A stretch of DNA of 10,320 nucleotides from an uncultured Burkholderiales bacterium (lineage in GTDB: Bacteria > Pseudomonadota > Gammaproteobacteria > Burkholderiales > Thiobacillaceae), in NCBI GenBank assembly GCA_937925755.1, contig CALAMX010000139.1, positions 1 to 10,320 of the forward strand, in the 5' to 3' direction. The translations under genes were made by a program, and so were the position numbers. Position 1 is the first letter of the stretch; each line of letters starts with the position of its first letter. The notes under the pieces are model-generated. The model ran no database searches. It was given only the letters and a program-made list of their open reading frames with translations, and was not told where the DNA came from. Shown here one piece after another: positions 1 through 7,613 of the stretch.

Positions 1-200
1 ACCGTCATGCCTCGCCTGAGCCCATCGGTGGAGCCCAAGGCGATCGTGCGCACCACACCGTCACCCAATTGTTGTTGCACCTCGAAGGTCAGCGGTGGAT
101 CTTCCAGTTTGATGGCGTCATATACCTTGGGCATGGCCCCACGCGGGAACTGCACGTCCACCACGGCGCCGATGATTTGTATGATCTTACCTTCGCTCAT
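1..200 (-). CDS. atpD: ATP synthase F1 subunit beta, N-terminal part (runs off the left edge)
   Basis: This is the start of the catalytic beta subunit of F1Fo ATP synthase. Only the first 66 codons are in the window; the Walker A nucleotide-binding motif and all catalytic residues lie beyond the edge. The translation begins MSEGKIIQIIGAVVDVQFPR and continues with the beta-barrel segment containing EVQQQLGDGVVRTIALGSTDGLRRG, which matches the N-terminal domain of bacterial AtpD closely. The ATG is preceded by AGGAA with a 7-base spacer, which supports this start. It follows atpG by 56 bases, the widest gap between F1 genes here, and a GC-rich hairpin sits at the atpG stop. It is the expected penultimate gene of the operon, with atpC presumably following outside the window. 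Identification is secure; completeness cannot be judged. Confidence 0.96.
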   Translation of the reverse strand, partial: MSEGKIIQIIGAVVDVQFPRGAMPKVYDAIKLEDPPLTFEVQQQLGDGVVRTIALGSTDGLRRGMT

Positions 201-248
201 CGCTCGATTCCTAACAAGTTTGAATCCTTTGCGCACCCGCCACTTCTA

Positions 249-267
249 CGGCCGTTTCATACGGCCG
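249..267 (-). other. GC-rich hairpin spanning the atpG stop codon
   Basis: A perfect 7-bp inverted repeat (CGGCCGT / ACGGCCG) with a 5-base loop covers the last codons and stop of atpG, about 50 bases before the atpD start. No T-run follows, so it does not look like an intrinsic terminator, which would also be unexpected before an essential gene of the same operon. It may act as an mRNA processing or stability element between gamma and beta. That role is an inference from position only. Confidence 0.4.
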
Positions 268-1123
268 AAGCTCCGGCCACGATCTCGGACAGCTCCTGAG
301 TGATCGCCGCCTGGCGGGTCTTGTTGTAGACCAGCTTGAGCTCTTCGATCACGTTCTTGGCGTTGTCGGAAGCGGCCTTCATCGCCACCATGCGCGCCGA
401 CTGTTCGCTGGCCATGTTCTCCGCCACGGCCTGATAGATCAGCGCCTCGATGTAGCGGATCATCAGCGCGTCGACCACCACTCGAGCCTCGGGCTCGTAG
501 ATGTAATCCCAATACACTTCGTGTTTCTCCATGGCCGCCTCGGGAGTGAGCGGTAACACCTGCACGAAGGCGGGTTCCTGCCGCATGGTGTTGATGAAGC
601 GGCTGTAGATCATGTACAGGGCATCGATGCGGCCGGTCTTGTAGGCATCGACCATCACCTGCACCGGGCCGATGAGCTTCTCGAGATGTGGGGTGTCGCC
701 CAGTCCGGTCAGGTGCGAGACGATGTTCGCTCCCACCCGCTGCATGAAGCCGAAACCCTTGTTACCGATCACAGTGACATCGCAGTCGATGCCCTCGTTC
801 TGCCAAGCCTTCATCTTGTTGATGGCAAGGCGTAGGGCGTTGGTGTTGAGTCCGCCGCACAACCCCTTGTCGGTGGTGATGAGGACGAGCCCCACCCGCT
901 TGATCGTCTCGCGCGCGATGGTGCAAGGGTGTCTGTACTCCGAATGGGCCTGGCTGAAGTGCGCGACCACCCGACCGATCTTTTCGGCATAGGGGCGTGC
1001 CGCGCGCATGCGCTCCTGGGCTCTGCGCATCTTGGAGGCGGCCACCATCTCCATGGCCTTGGTGATCTTGCGCGTGTTTTCCACGCTCTTGATCTTGGTG
1101 CGGATCTCTTTGCCGGCTGCCAT
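257..1123 (-). CDS. atpG: ATP synthase F1 subunit gamma
   Basis: Gamma is the central stalk (rotor shaft) of F1Fo ATP synthase. It turns inside the alpha3-beta3 ring and couples proton flow through Fo to catalysis. The 288-residue product has the expected length (about 287 in E. coli). Its N-terminal helix carries the typical GKEIRTKIKSVENTRKITKAMEMV pattern (about residues 4-27, described in part here), and the C-terminal helix ends in ITQELSEIVAGASA (residues 274-287), which fits the gamma-subunit family signature. Both ends form the coiled coil that penetrates the F1 head. The start ATG lies 12 bases after the atpA stop; the upstream GACGAG is only a weak ribosome-binding site, so translational coupling to atpA is plausible. 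No truncation or frameshift is visible. Confidence 0.97.
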   Translation of the reverse strand: MAAGKEIRTKIKSVENTRKITKAMEMVAASKMRRAQERMRAARPYAEKIGRVVAHFSQAHSEYRHPCTIARETIKRVGLVLITTDKGLCGGLNTNALRLAINKMKAWQNEGIDCDVTVIGNKGFGFMQRVGANIVSHLTGLGDTPHLEKLIGPVQVMVDAYKTGRIDALYMIYSRFINTMRQEPAFVQVLPLTPEAAMEKHEVYWDYIYEPEARVVVDALMIRYIEALIYQAVAENMASEQSARMVAMKAASDNAKNVIEELKLVYNKTRQAAITQELSEIVAGASAV

Positions 1124-1135
1124 GGCGCGTGCTCG

Positions 1136-2677
1136 TCAGTAGGCGGCGGAGGCCTTGAAGTCCTCGATGGCGGCGGCGAGTTGCTTCTCGGTCTCCGCAT
1201 CGAGGTCCTTGGTCTCCTCGATCTTGTCGAGTAGCGACTTGTACTTCGCCTTCATGTGCGACTGTAACGCCGCCTCGAAGGCGAGCGCGCGCTTGACGTC
1301 GACATCGTCGAGGTAGCCGCGGTTGACGGCGAACAGGGTCACGGCCATCTCCGCCACGGTCATCGGCGCATACTGGCCCTGCTTCATGAGCTCGGTGACC
1401 ATCTTGCCGCGCTCGAGCTGTTTGCGGGTGACCTCGTCCAGGTCGGAGGCGAACTGGGCGAAGGCCGCTAGCTCTCGATATTGCGCCAGGGCGAGGCGCA
1501 CGCCGCCACCCAGTTTCTTGATCACCTTGGTCTGCGCCGCACCACCCACACGCGATACCGACAGGCCGGCGTTGATGGCGGGCCGGATGCCGGCATTGAA
1601 CAAGTCGGTCTCCAGGAAGATCTGGCCGTCGGTGATGGAGATCACGTTGGTCGGCACGAAGGCGGAGACGTCACCGGCCTGGGTCTCGATGATGGGCAGC
1701 GCGGTGAGCGAGCCAGTCCTGCCCTTGACCGCGCCATTGGTCATCTTTTCCACATAAGCGGCGTTGACGCGCGCGGCGCGTTCCAGCAAGCGCGAATGCA
1801 GGTAGAAGACGTCACCCGGATAGGCCTCGCGGCCGGGCGGTCGCCGTAGCAGCAAAGAGATCTGACGATAGGCCCAGGCCTGCTTGGTGAGGTCGTCGTA
1901 GACGATCAGGGCATCCTGGCCGCTGTCGCGGAAGTACTCACCCATGGTGCAGCCGGCATAAGGGGCGATGAACTGCATCGAGGCGGGGTCGGAGGCATTG
2001 GCCGCCACCACGATCGTGTGCGCCATGGCGCCATGCTCCTCGAGCTTGCGCACCACGTTGGCCACCGAGGATGCCTTTTGGCCGACGGCAACATAGATAC
2101 AGATGACGCCCGTGCCCTTCTGATTGATGATGGTATCCACCGCCACAGCGGTCTTTCCGGTCTGGCGGTCGCCGATGATGAGCTCGCGCTGTCCGCGACC
2201 GATGGGCACCATGGCGTCGATCGCCTTGAGCCCTGTCTGCAACGGCTGCGACACCGATTGGCGCGCGATCACACCGGGGGCGATCTTCTCGATGGGCGAG
2301 GTGGCGTTGTACTGTATTGGCCCCTTGCCATCGATTGGCCGGCCCAAGGCATCGACCACGCGCCCCACCAAGGCGTCGCCCACCGGCACCTCGAGGATGC
2401 GGCCAGTGCACTTGACCGTATCGCCCTCGGAAATGTGTTCGTACTCGCCCAGCACCACCGCACCGACCGAGTCACGCTCGAGGTTTAGGGCCATGCCGTA
2501 GGTGTTGCCTGGGAATTCCAACATCTCACCCTGCATCACCTCGCTCAGGCCATGGATGCGCACGATACCGTCGGTGACCGAGACCACGGTGCCTTGGGTG
2601 CGCATTTCGGCCGCCACCTCCAGGCCTTGGATCTTGGCTTTGATGAGCTCGCTGATTTCAGAAGGATTGAGTTGCAT
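1136..2677 (-). CDS. atpA: ATP synthase F1 subunit alpha
   Basis: Alpha is the non-catalytic nucleotide-binding subunit of the F1 head, alternating with beta. From the ATG at 2677 the product is 513 residues, the same length as in E. coli. Visible landmarks are the Walker A motif GDRQTGKT at residues 169-176, the Walker B-like stretch ALIVYDDLTKQAWAYR around 256-271, and the arginine-finger segment GLSVSRVGGAAQ with Arg376, all at E. coli numbering. An in-frame GTG two codons upstream (2683) would extend the ORF. I prefer the ATG because GGAG stands 5 bases before it, whereas it nearly overlaps the GTG. The protein then begins MQLNPSEISELI, like other AtpA proteins. It lies 21 bases after atpH and 12 bases before atpG. 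Confidence 0.97.
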   Translation of the reverse strand: MQLNPSEISELIKAKIQGLEVAAEMRTQGTVVSVTDGIVRIHGLSEVMQGEMLEFPGNTYGMALNLERDSVGAVVLGEYEHISEGDTVKCTGRILEVPVGDALVGRVVDALGRPIDGKGPIQYNATSPIEKIAPGVIARQSVSQPLQTGLKAIDAMVPIGRGQRELIIGDRQTGKTAVAVDTIINQKGTGVICIYVAVGQKASSVANVVRKLEEHGAMAHTIVVAANASDPASMQFIAPYAGCTMGEYFRDSGQDALIVYDDLTKQAWAYRQISLLLRRPPGREAYPGDVFYLHSRLLERAARVNAAYVEKMTNGAVKGRTGSLTALPIIETQAGDVSAFVPTNVISITDGQIFLETDLFNAGIRPAINAGLSVSRVGGAAQTKVIKKLGGGVRLALAQYRELAAFAQFASDLDEVTRKQLERGKMVTELMKQGQYAPMTVAEMAVTLFAVNRGYLDDVDVKRALAFEAALQSHMKAKYKSLLDKIEETKDLDAETEKQLAAAIEDFKASAAY

Positions 2678-2698
2678 AAGCACTCCAAAAACGCTTGA

Positions 2699-3235
2699 TT
2701 AAGCGGTGAGGGTGGCGGCCAGTTCCGCAAGGCGGCCGCGCACCGATGCATCCAGGACCTCGTCGCCGGCATGTATGACCACCCCGCCGATCAGGGCCGG
2801 ATCGACCTCTTGCGTGGCCTGAACCTTGCGGCCGAACCGGGCCTCGAGTCGGCTGACGAGCGCGGCGAGCTGCTGCCGGGAGAGTTCATAGGCGGTAACG
2901 ATACGCGCTTCCAACACCCCTTCTTCGGCTGCGCGCATTTCCTCGAATAGACGGGCGATCTCGGGCAATACGGCCAGGCGCTTGTTCTCGACGAGCAGAC
3001 GCAGCAGGTTGACCCCCTCCGGGTTGAGCCGGTCGCCGCAGACAGTCTGAATGACTTGCAGGAGTTGTTCCTGGGTGACCCTCGGGTGCTCGCTCAGCGC
3101 GGCGATCTGCGCGTCCTGGCTCACGGCCGAGAGCAGGGCCAGCATGTCGGACCACGCGCTCCAATTGTTTGTCGACTTGGCGAGACGAGCGACCGCCTCA
3201 GCATAGGGGCGGGCCAGTGTGGTCAACTCGGCCAT
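2699..3235 (-). CDS. atpH: ATP synthase F1 subunit delta (OSCP-like)
   Basis: Delta caps the F1 head and ties it to the peripheral stalk formed by the b subunits. The 178-residue product matches the family length (177 in E. coli). The N terminus MAELTTLARPYAEAVARLAK is typical, and the C-terminal family signature ALIGGVVIHAGDEVLDASVR (about residues 147-166) is clear. A longer reading frame could begin at an in-frame TTG (3241) inside the atpF stop region. The ATG at 3235 is better: it gives the usual N terminus and has AAAGAG about 8 bases upstream. The atpF stop codon is only 2 bases before this ATG, which points to translational coupling. Confidence 0.95.
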   Translation of the reverse strand: MAELTTLARPYAEAVARLAKSTNNWSAWSDMLALLSAVSQDAQIAALSEHPRVTQEQLLQVIQTVCGDRLNPEGVNLLRLLVENKRLAVLPEIARLFEEMRAAEEGVLEARIVTAYELSRQQLAALVSRLEARFGRKVQATQEVDPALIGGVVIHAGDEVLDASVRGRLAELAATLTA

Positions 3236-3237
3236 GA

Positions 3238-3708
3238 TCAAATCTCTTTGGCGATGGCCTCGAGCAGCTCGGCGTGCGCCTTGGCATCGACCTCGCGGCG
3301 CAGGACCTTTTCGGCACCGGCCACCACCAGGGCAGCGACCTGGGCGCGTAGCTGCTCACGCGCGCGCTGCGCTTCCTGCTCGATCTCGGCTTGGGCAGCG
3401 GCGATGAGCCGATCGCCCTCGGCCTTGGCCGCAGCCTTGGCCTCGTCGATGATCTGAGCGGCGCGTTTTTCGGCCTGACCGATGATCTCGGCGGCCTTGA
3501 CCTTGGCTTCGTGCAGGGTCTCGGCGGCGCGTTTAGCCGCCAGCTCCTGCTCGTGCCGGCCGCGCTCGGCTGCGGCGAGGCCGTCGGCGATGGTCTTACG
3601 GCGCGTCTCCAAGGCATTGACGATGGGCGGCCAGATGTAACGCATGCAGAACCAAACGAAGACCGCAAAGGTGATCGTCTGCCCGAGCAACGTGGCGTTG
3701 ATATTCAT
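3238..3708 (-). CDS. atpF: ATP synthase Fo subunit b
   Basis: Subunit b forms the dimeric peripheral stalk that holds alpha3-beta3 against the a subunit. The 156-residue product has the same length as E. coli b. The N terminus MNINATLLGQTITFAVFVWF starts a single membrane segment (about residues 5-26, ending RYIWPP), followed by a long charged, alanine-rich helix (about 33-145) typical of the b-subunit coiled coil. The C-terminal part (AHAELLEAIAKEI) is where delta is bound in the family. The start is well supported by GGAGG 8 bases before the ATG. The gene begins 31 bases after atpE and ends 2 bases before the atpH ATG. One copy only is present, with no b-prime paralogue as seen in alphaproteobacteria and cyanobacteria. 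Confidence 0.96.
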   Translation of the reverse strand: MNINATLLGQTITFAVFVWFCMRYIWPPIVNALETRRKTIADGLAAAERGRHEQELAAKRAAETLHEAKVKAAEIIGQAEKRAAQIIDEAKAAAKAEGDRLIAAAQAEIEQEAQRAREQLRAQVAALVVAGAEKVLRREVDAKAHAELLEAIAKEI

Positions 3709-3739
3709 CGTTCAGGCCTCCGGTTTGGGCGGGGCGAAC

Positions 3740-3979
3740 TCAGGCTGCGACCGCGAAGAGGATGTACAGCGAGATGGCGATCGCGATGATCGGCAGCGCA
3801 TCGACGAGACCCATGACGATAAAGAACTGGGTGCGCAACATTGGGATCAGTTCGGGCTGACGCGCTGCCCCCTCCAGGAAGCGGCCACCCAACAAGCCGA
3901 TGCCGACGGCAGCACCCAAGGCGCCCAGACCCATCATGACGGCGCCGGCAACGTAGAGCAAAGCTTGGGACATTTCCAT
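3740..3979 (-). CDS. atpE: ATP synthase Fo subunit c (proteolipid ring)
   Basis: Subunit c forms the rotating membrane ring that carries protons. The 79-residue product is exactly the E. coli length and is a hairpin of two membrane helices joined by the polar loop RQPELIP (Arg40-Gln41-Pro42), which contacts gamma and epsilon. The essential proton-binding carboxylate is Asp60 in the segment FFIVMGLVDALP, equivalent to E. coli Asp61. The helices are glycine- and alanine-rich (GALGAAVGIGLLGG), as needed for tight ring packing. I see none of the extra polar ligands of sodium-translocating c subunits, so proton coupling is inferred. AGGAG lies 8 bases upstream of the ATG, a strong ribosome-binding site that fits the high stoichiometry of c. 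The gene lies 42 bases after atpB. Confidence 0.97.
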   Translation of the reverse strand: MEMSQALLYVAGAVMMGLGALGAAVGIGLLGGRFLEGAARQPELIPMLRTQFFIVMGLVDALPIIAIAISLYILFAVAA

Positions 3980-4021
3980 TTGGAGTTCTCCTATGTCTAA
4001 GGTCGTGGATGGAAAAACCGG

Positions 4022-4867
4022 TCAATGGTGTTCCTGATGCGCCATATCCAGATAAACGATGGTCAGCGTCATGAAGATGAAGGCCTGCAAGGTGATGATC
4101 AGGATGTGGAAGATCGCCCACCCCAATTGCAGTAAGCCGGCCATCACCCCCCAGCCAATGCCGGCGCTGAACAACAAGGCGATCAGGATGAAGATCATCT
4201 CCCCGGCATAGAGGTTACCGAACAGACGCAGTGCCAGCGAGACCGGCTTGGCAATCAGGTTGATGATCTCGAGAAAGAGGTTGGCCGGCATACCCCATTT
4301 GCCGAACGGGTGTAGCGCCAGCTCGGCGGCAAAACCGCCCGCACCCTTGATCTTGAAGCTGTAGTAGAGCACCAGCAGGAAGACGGCGATCGACATCCCA
4401 AACGTCGCATTCGGATCGGTGGTCGGCACTAGCTTGAAATAGGGCAGACCCAGCAGACCCATGAGCCCCGGTACCCAGTCGATGGGCACCAGGTCCATCA
4501 GGTTGAGCAGGAAGATCCAGACGAAGATCGTCAGCGCCAGGGGCGCGATCAGCTGGTTACGCCCGCCGCTGAAGGAGCTGCGCACACTATTGTCGATGAA
4601 TTCCACCACCCATTCGACGAAGTTCTGCCAGCCGCCGGGCACGCCAGACGTGGCGTTCGCCGCGGCCTTGCGGAAGAGATAGAGGAAGAGCACGCCGAGG
4701 ATGATGGAGACCCCTAGGGTGTCCAGATGCAGCGACCAGAAGCCCATCGCCTTGGCCTCCTCGACGCTGTGGGCCAGACCCCAGCTACCATCTGCCCGTA
4801 GACCAAAGGTCAGATTTTGCAGGTGATGCTGGATGTAGTCCGCAGAGGTGTGCGCTTCGCCAGACAT
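4022..4867 (-). CDS. atpB: ATP synthase Fo subunit a
   Basis: Subunit a is the membrane stator that provides the two proton half-channels next to the c ring. From the ATG at 4867 the product has 281 residues (271 in E. coli) and several membrane segments. The essential arginine is in SLALRLFGNLYAGEMIF (Arg214 in this numbering, E. coli Arg210), with the paired glutamate nine residues later. The last helix has FHILIITLQAFIFM, which carries the E. coli His245/Gln252 equivalents. A longer version could start at a GTG (4888) that overlaps the atpI stop as GTGA, adding seven residues. The GTG has AGGA only one or two bases away, whereas the ATG has GGGGA about 10 bases upstream, so I chose the ATG with moderate confidence in the exact start. 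Confidence 0.95.
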   Translation of the reverse strand: MSGEAHTSADYIQHHLQNLTFGLRADGSWGLAHSVEEAKAMGFWSLHLDTLGVSIILGVLFLYLFRKAAANATSGVPGGWQNFVEWVVEFIDNSVRSSFSGGRNQLIAPLALTIFVWIFLLNLMDLVPIDWVPGLMGLLGLPYFKLVPTTDPNATFGMSIAVFLLVLYYSFKIKGAGGFAAELALHPFGKWGMPANLFLEIINLIAKPVSLALRLFGNLYAGEMIFILIALLFSAGIGWGVMAGLLQLGWAIFHILIITLQAFIFMTLTIVYLDMAHQEHH

Positions 4868-4884
4868 TTGCAGTGTGTCCCCAA

Positions 4885-5244
4885 TCACTTCCTAGCAACA
4901 ATACGGCCCGCCGCCGCGATCACCCATGCGAGCAGACCGATGACAAACCCGGCCAGCATCGGCATCGGCTCGAGACCCCAGCTTCCCAGCCCGATTCCCA
5001 GCCAGACGCTGACCACGATGATCCGCTCCAAGCTAGAGCGGTAAAACAACCGCAGGTGCCGACTGGCATCGCTGTGGACTTGCCGCTCACCCTGTCGGTG
5101 CCGCCAGCCCAGCAGGGCTGCGTTGGCCAAGGCCGCAACACCACCGTAAAGTGCCGCGCCCGCTGCCGCCGCTCCCTCCCAATATGCCAGCACGACAGCT
5201 GCCAGCAACACGACCACGCCTTGCAGGGTCACCGGATAAAACAT
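4885..5244 (-). CDS. atpI: ATP synthase accessory membrane protein I
   Basis: AtpI is a small membrane protein encoded at the head of many atp operons; it is thought to assist assembly or stability of the c ring and is usually dispensable. From the ATG at 5244 the product has 119 residues (126 in E. coli) and starts MFYPVTLQGVVVLLAAVVLA. Four hydrophobic segments can be seen, with a polar middle part containing GWRHRQGERQVH and a last segment ending in GRIVARK. The pattern and position next to atpB support the call; AtpI sequence conservation is always low. There is no convincing ribosome-binding site before the ATG. The frame stays open upstream into parB, with a possible GTG at 5379, but that part lacks any AtpI-like sequence. 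The gene ends 17 bases before atpB. Confidence 0.85.
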   Translation of the reverse strand: MFYPVTLQGVVVLLAAVVLAYWEGAAAAGAALYGGVAALANAALLGWRHRQGERQVHSDASRHLRLFYRSSLERIIVVSVWLGIGLGSWGLEPMPMLAGFVIGLLAWVIAAAGRIVARK

Positions 5245-5249
5245 TTGTG

Positions 5250-5289
5250 ATGATATAGGAATTAGGACCTTTAATGCAATTATCAAAGG
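5250..5289 (-). promoter_or_regulatory. Candidate promoter and imperfect palindrome ahead of the atp operon
   Basis: The 127 bases between parB and atpI are distinctly AT-rich near atpI. Reading the minus strand, TTGCAT (5274-5279) and TATCAT (5250-5255; five of six matches to the -10 consensus) are separated by 18 bases. The -35 overlaps an imperfect palindrome at 5268-5289 with arms CCTT...AAGG and TAAT...ATTA around TGC. This looks like the main promoter region of the atp genes. The -35 match is poor and the implied transcript start falls on the atpI ATG, so the exact boxes are uncertain. Confidence 0.3.
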
Positions 5290-5371
5290 CGTTGATGTCT
5301 CGCTCGGCCATTCAGGCTGTTGTAACCGTCCTATTCGCTGCAGATCGCTGCGTTCCTCTTGACTTGCGGGC

Positions 5372-6214
5372 TCAGTCACGCAGACGACGCAAAATACCAT
5401 CCAGTTGATCGAGATCAGAAAATTCTATGGTCAGCCGACCCGCACCCTTGCGGTTGGCATTGATCTTGACCCGCGTGCCGAGCGACTCGGACAGCTCCTC
5501 TTCCAGACGCAGCACGTCCTGATCCTTCTCATAGGGCCGCCGTGCTGCCGGAGGATTGAGCAGACGGTTGACCAGCCGCTCCACTTCGCGCACCGACAAC
5601 CCGCGGCGGGCAATCTCCTGCGCCGTCTCGGTCTGCCGCGCGGCCGATAGCGGCAACAGTGCGCGGGCATGCCCCATCTCAAGTTTGCCCTCCAGCAACA
5701 TCGCTTGCACGGGCTTCGCCAGGTTGAGTAGCCGCAGTGTGTTGGTCACCGCTGCGCGCGAGCGACCGACTGACTCCGCCACCGCTTGATGCGTCATGCC
5801 GAACTCCTGGATGAGCCGCTGTAGGCCCTGCGCCTCCTCCAGAGGGTTCAGATCCTCACGCTGGATGTTCTCGATCAAGGCCATCTTGAGCGCCGCATCG
5901 TCGGTGACCTCGCGCACCAGAACCGGTACCTCGCTGAGCCCTGCCAGCTGGCTGGCGCGCCAGCGCCGCTCGCCGGCAATGATCTCGTAGTGCGTACCGC
6001 TGACTGGGCGGGCCAGAATCGGTTGCATCAGCCCTTGGGCGCGGATCGACTCGGCCAACTCACGCAAAGCCGCCTCGTCCATGCGCGTGCGCGGCTGGTA
6101 TTTACCCGGAACGAGGCTCTCGACCGGTAGCATGAGCAAGCGCTCACCTTCGCGGATGTCTGCGCTGGACAGTAGCGCATCCAGACCACGACCGAGTCCC
6201 TTGGGTTTTGCCAT
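5372..6214 (-). CDS. parB: Chromosome partitioning protein ParB (parS-binding CTPase clamp)
   Basis: ParB binds parS sites near the origin, spreads as a CTP-dependent clamp, recruits SMC and stimulates ParA. The 280-residue protein shows the full domain order. An N-terminal tail has the ParA-interacting LGRGLDALL (residues 7-15). The ParB/Srx domain carries the CTP-binding motif GERRWR (81-86) and the ENIQRE box (115-120). A helix-turn-helix lies at about 139-162 (MTHQAVAESVGRSRAAVTNT), and a C-terminal dimerisation domain at about 248-279. The ATG is 2 bases after the parA stop and has AAGGAGG inside the end of parA. A near-consensus parS lies at 9565-9580, upstream of the same operon. The length and position beside parA, rsmG and mnmG mark this as the chromosomal type. 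Confidence 0.97.
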   Translation of the reverse strand: MAKPKGLGRGLDALLSSADIREGERLLMLPVESLVPGKYQPRTRMDEAALRELAESIRAQGLMQPILARPVSGTHYEIIAGERRWRASQLAGLSEVPVLVREVTDDAALKMALIENIQREDLNPLEEAQGLQRLIQEFGMTHQAVAESVGRSRAAVTNTLRLLNLAKPVQAMLLEGKLEMGHARALLPLSAARQTETAQEIARRGLSVREVERLVNRLLNPPAARRPYEKDQDVLRLEEELSESLGTRVKINANRKGAGRLTIEFSDLDQLDGILRRLRD

Positions 6215-6216
6215 GG

Positions 6217-6996
6217 CTAAGCGCCCTCCTTCATACCGCTGCGTGCGATGAATTCCTCGGCCAGGCGTAAATAGGCCTGGGCGCCCTTGGAGCCGCGATC
6301 GTAGGCCAGGGCCGCAAGGCCGTGGCTTGGCGCCTCGGCCAGCCGCACATTGCGCGGGATCACGGTATCAAAAACCTTGCTGCCAAAATGACGCTTCAAC
6401 TGCTCGGAGACCTGTTGCGCCAGGGTGTTGCGCGGGTCGTACATGACGCGCAAAAGCCCCGCGATCTCGATTCCTGGGTTGAGGCCGGCCTTGACCTTCC
6501 TGACCGTATTGACGAGATCGGACAGCCCCTCTAAGGCAAAATATTCACACTGCATAGGGATCAGCACCGCCTGCGCCGCCACCAGGGCGTTGACGGTCAG
6601 CAGGTTCAACGCCGGCGGGCAGTCGATCAGGATCACGTCGTAGTGGTCGGCGAGCGATCGTAAACAGTCCTTGAGCCGGGTCTCGCGCTGTTTCAGACCC
6701 ACCATCTCCACCTCGGCACCGGCCAGCTCGCGGTTGGCCGGTAGTAGGTCGTAGCCGCCGCGTGGCGAGGTCTGGATGACCTCATGTCCCTGCGCTTGCC
6801 CCAACAGGACCTGATAGACCGTGCGCGACAGAGCGCGCTTGTCGATGCCGCTGCCCATGGTGGCATTGCCCTGTGGGTCTAGATCGACCAGCAGCACCCG
6901 CCGGCCTAGCTCCACCAAGCTTGCCGCCAGGTTGACCGCCGTGGTGGTCTTGCCCACGCCGCCTTTCTGGTTGGTGATCGCCAGGATCCGGGTCAT
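6217..6996 (-). CDS. parA: Chromosome partitioning ATPase ParA (Soj type)
   Basis: ParA is a deviant-Walker ATPase that dimerises on ATP, binds nonspecifically to the nucleoid and guides ParB-parS complexes to separate origins. The 259-residue product has the deviant Walker A motif KGGVGKTT (residues 11-18) with the signature lysine Lys11, the A' segment LLVDLDPQGN (35-44) and the Walker B stretch VILIDCPP (121-128). There is no N-terminal helix-turn-helix, so this is the small chromosomal type, not the large plasmid P1-type that represses its own operon. Its ATG overlaps the rsmG stop as ATGA, and parB follows after 2 bases, so the two proteins are likely made from one coupled message. Confidence 0.97.
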   Translation of the reverse strand: MTRILAITNQKGGVGKTTTAVNLAASLVELGRRVLLVDLDPQGNATMGSGIDKRALSRTVYQVLLGQAQGHEVIQTSPRGGYDLLPANRELAGAEVEMVGLKQRETRLKDCLRSLADHYDVILIDCPPALNLLTVNALVAAQAVLIPMQCEYFALEGLSDLVNTVRKVKAGLNPGIEIAGLLRVMYDPRNTLAQQVSEQLKRHFGSKVFDTVIPRNVRLAEAPSHGLAALAYDRGSKGAQAYLRLAEEFIARSGMKEGA

Positions 6997-7613
6997 GCGC
7001 GTCCCAGGATGAGAAGATGCCGCTCGGCGTTAAGCCCCGGCACTTCGAGTCGCACCACCTTGATCAGCCGCGCCCCTTGCAGCCGTTCGATCTCGGCCTG
7101 CGGATAAGCCCCCTTCATCGCCAGCCAACGTCCCCCCTCCGCCAGCAGATGGGCCGTCAGGCGCACGAAGTCCGCCAGCTCGCTGAAGGCGCGTGCGACG
7201 ATGCGCGGAAAGGGCGCGCGCGGCCGATAGTCCTCGGCTCGCGCATGCTCGACCTCGACGTTGCTGAGCTTGAGCTCGATGGCAGCCTGCTGCAGAAAAG
7301 CGGCCTTTTTCTGGCTCGCCTCGAGCAACGTCACCCGTAGGTCTGGGCGCGCCAGCGCGAGCGGGATGCCGGGTAACCCAGCGCCGCTGCCGACGTCGAG
7401 CAGGCGCTCGGCGTCGAGGTGCGGTAGCACAGCCAGGCTGTCGAGCAGGTGATGACTTAGCATGCGCTTTGGATCGGTAATGGCGGTGAGGTTGTAGACA
7501 CGGCTCCACTTCGCCAAGAGGTCGAGATATGCCAGCAGCCCCTCGATGTGCGGTGCACCCAGGCAAACCCCGAGCTGCATCAACCCAGCGTCGAGCTCAG
7601 CGCGCAGGTTCAT
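6993..7613 (-). CDS. rsmG: 16S rRNA (guanine527-N7)-methyltransferase RsmG
   Basis: RsmG (GidB) uses S-adenosylmethionine to methylate N7 of G527 in 16S rRNA; in several bacteria its loss gives low-level streptomycin resistance. The 206-residue product (207 in E. coli) shows the N-terminal WSRVYNLTAI box (residues 36-45), the HLLDSL segment (55-60), and the SAM-binding motif LLDVGSGAGLPGIPLA (71-86), followed by the ELKLSNVEV strand region and ARAFSELADF (140-149). A TTG seven codons upstream (7634) is in frame inside mnmG, but the ATG at 7613 gives the usual length and overlaps the mnmG stop as ATGA. It also overlaps the parA ATG by 4 bases at its other end. Confidence 0.96.
   Translation of the reverse strand: MNLRAELDAGLMQLGVCLGAPHIEGLLAYLDLLAKWSRVYNLTAITDPKRMLSHHLLDSLAVLPHLDAERLLDVGSGAGLPGIPLALARPDLRVTLLEASQKKAAFLQQAAIELKLSNVEVEHARAEDYRPRAPFPRIVARAFSELADFVRLTAHLLAEGGRWLAMKGAYPQAEIERLQGARLIKVVRLEVPGLNAERHLLILGRA

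Noticed and set aside
2678..2683. GTG start two codons upstream for atpA
   Set aside because: The GGAG would almost touch the GTG, and the ATG at 2677 gives the exact family length and N terminus.
3983..3999. GGAG-AA-CTCC palindrome at the atpE ribosome-binding site
   Set aside because: A two-base loop cannot form a stable hairpin, so I treat it simply as a strong Shine-Dalgarno.
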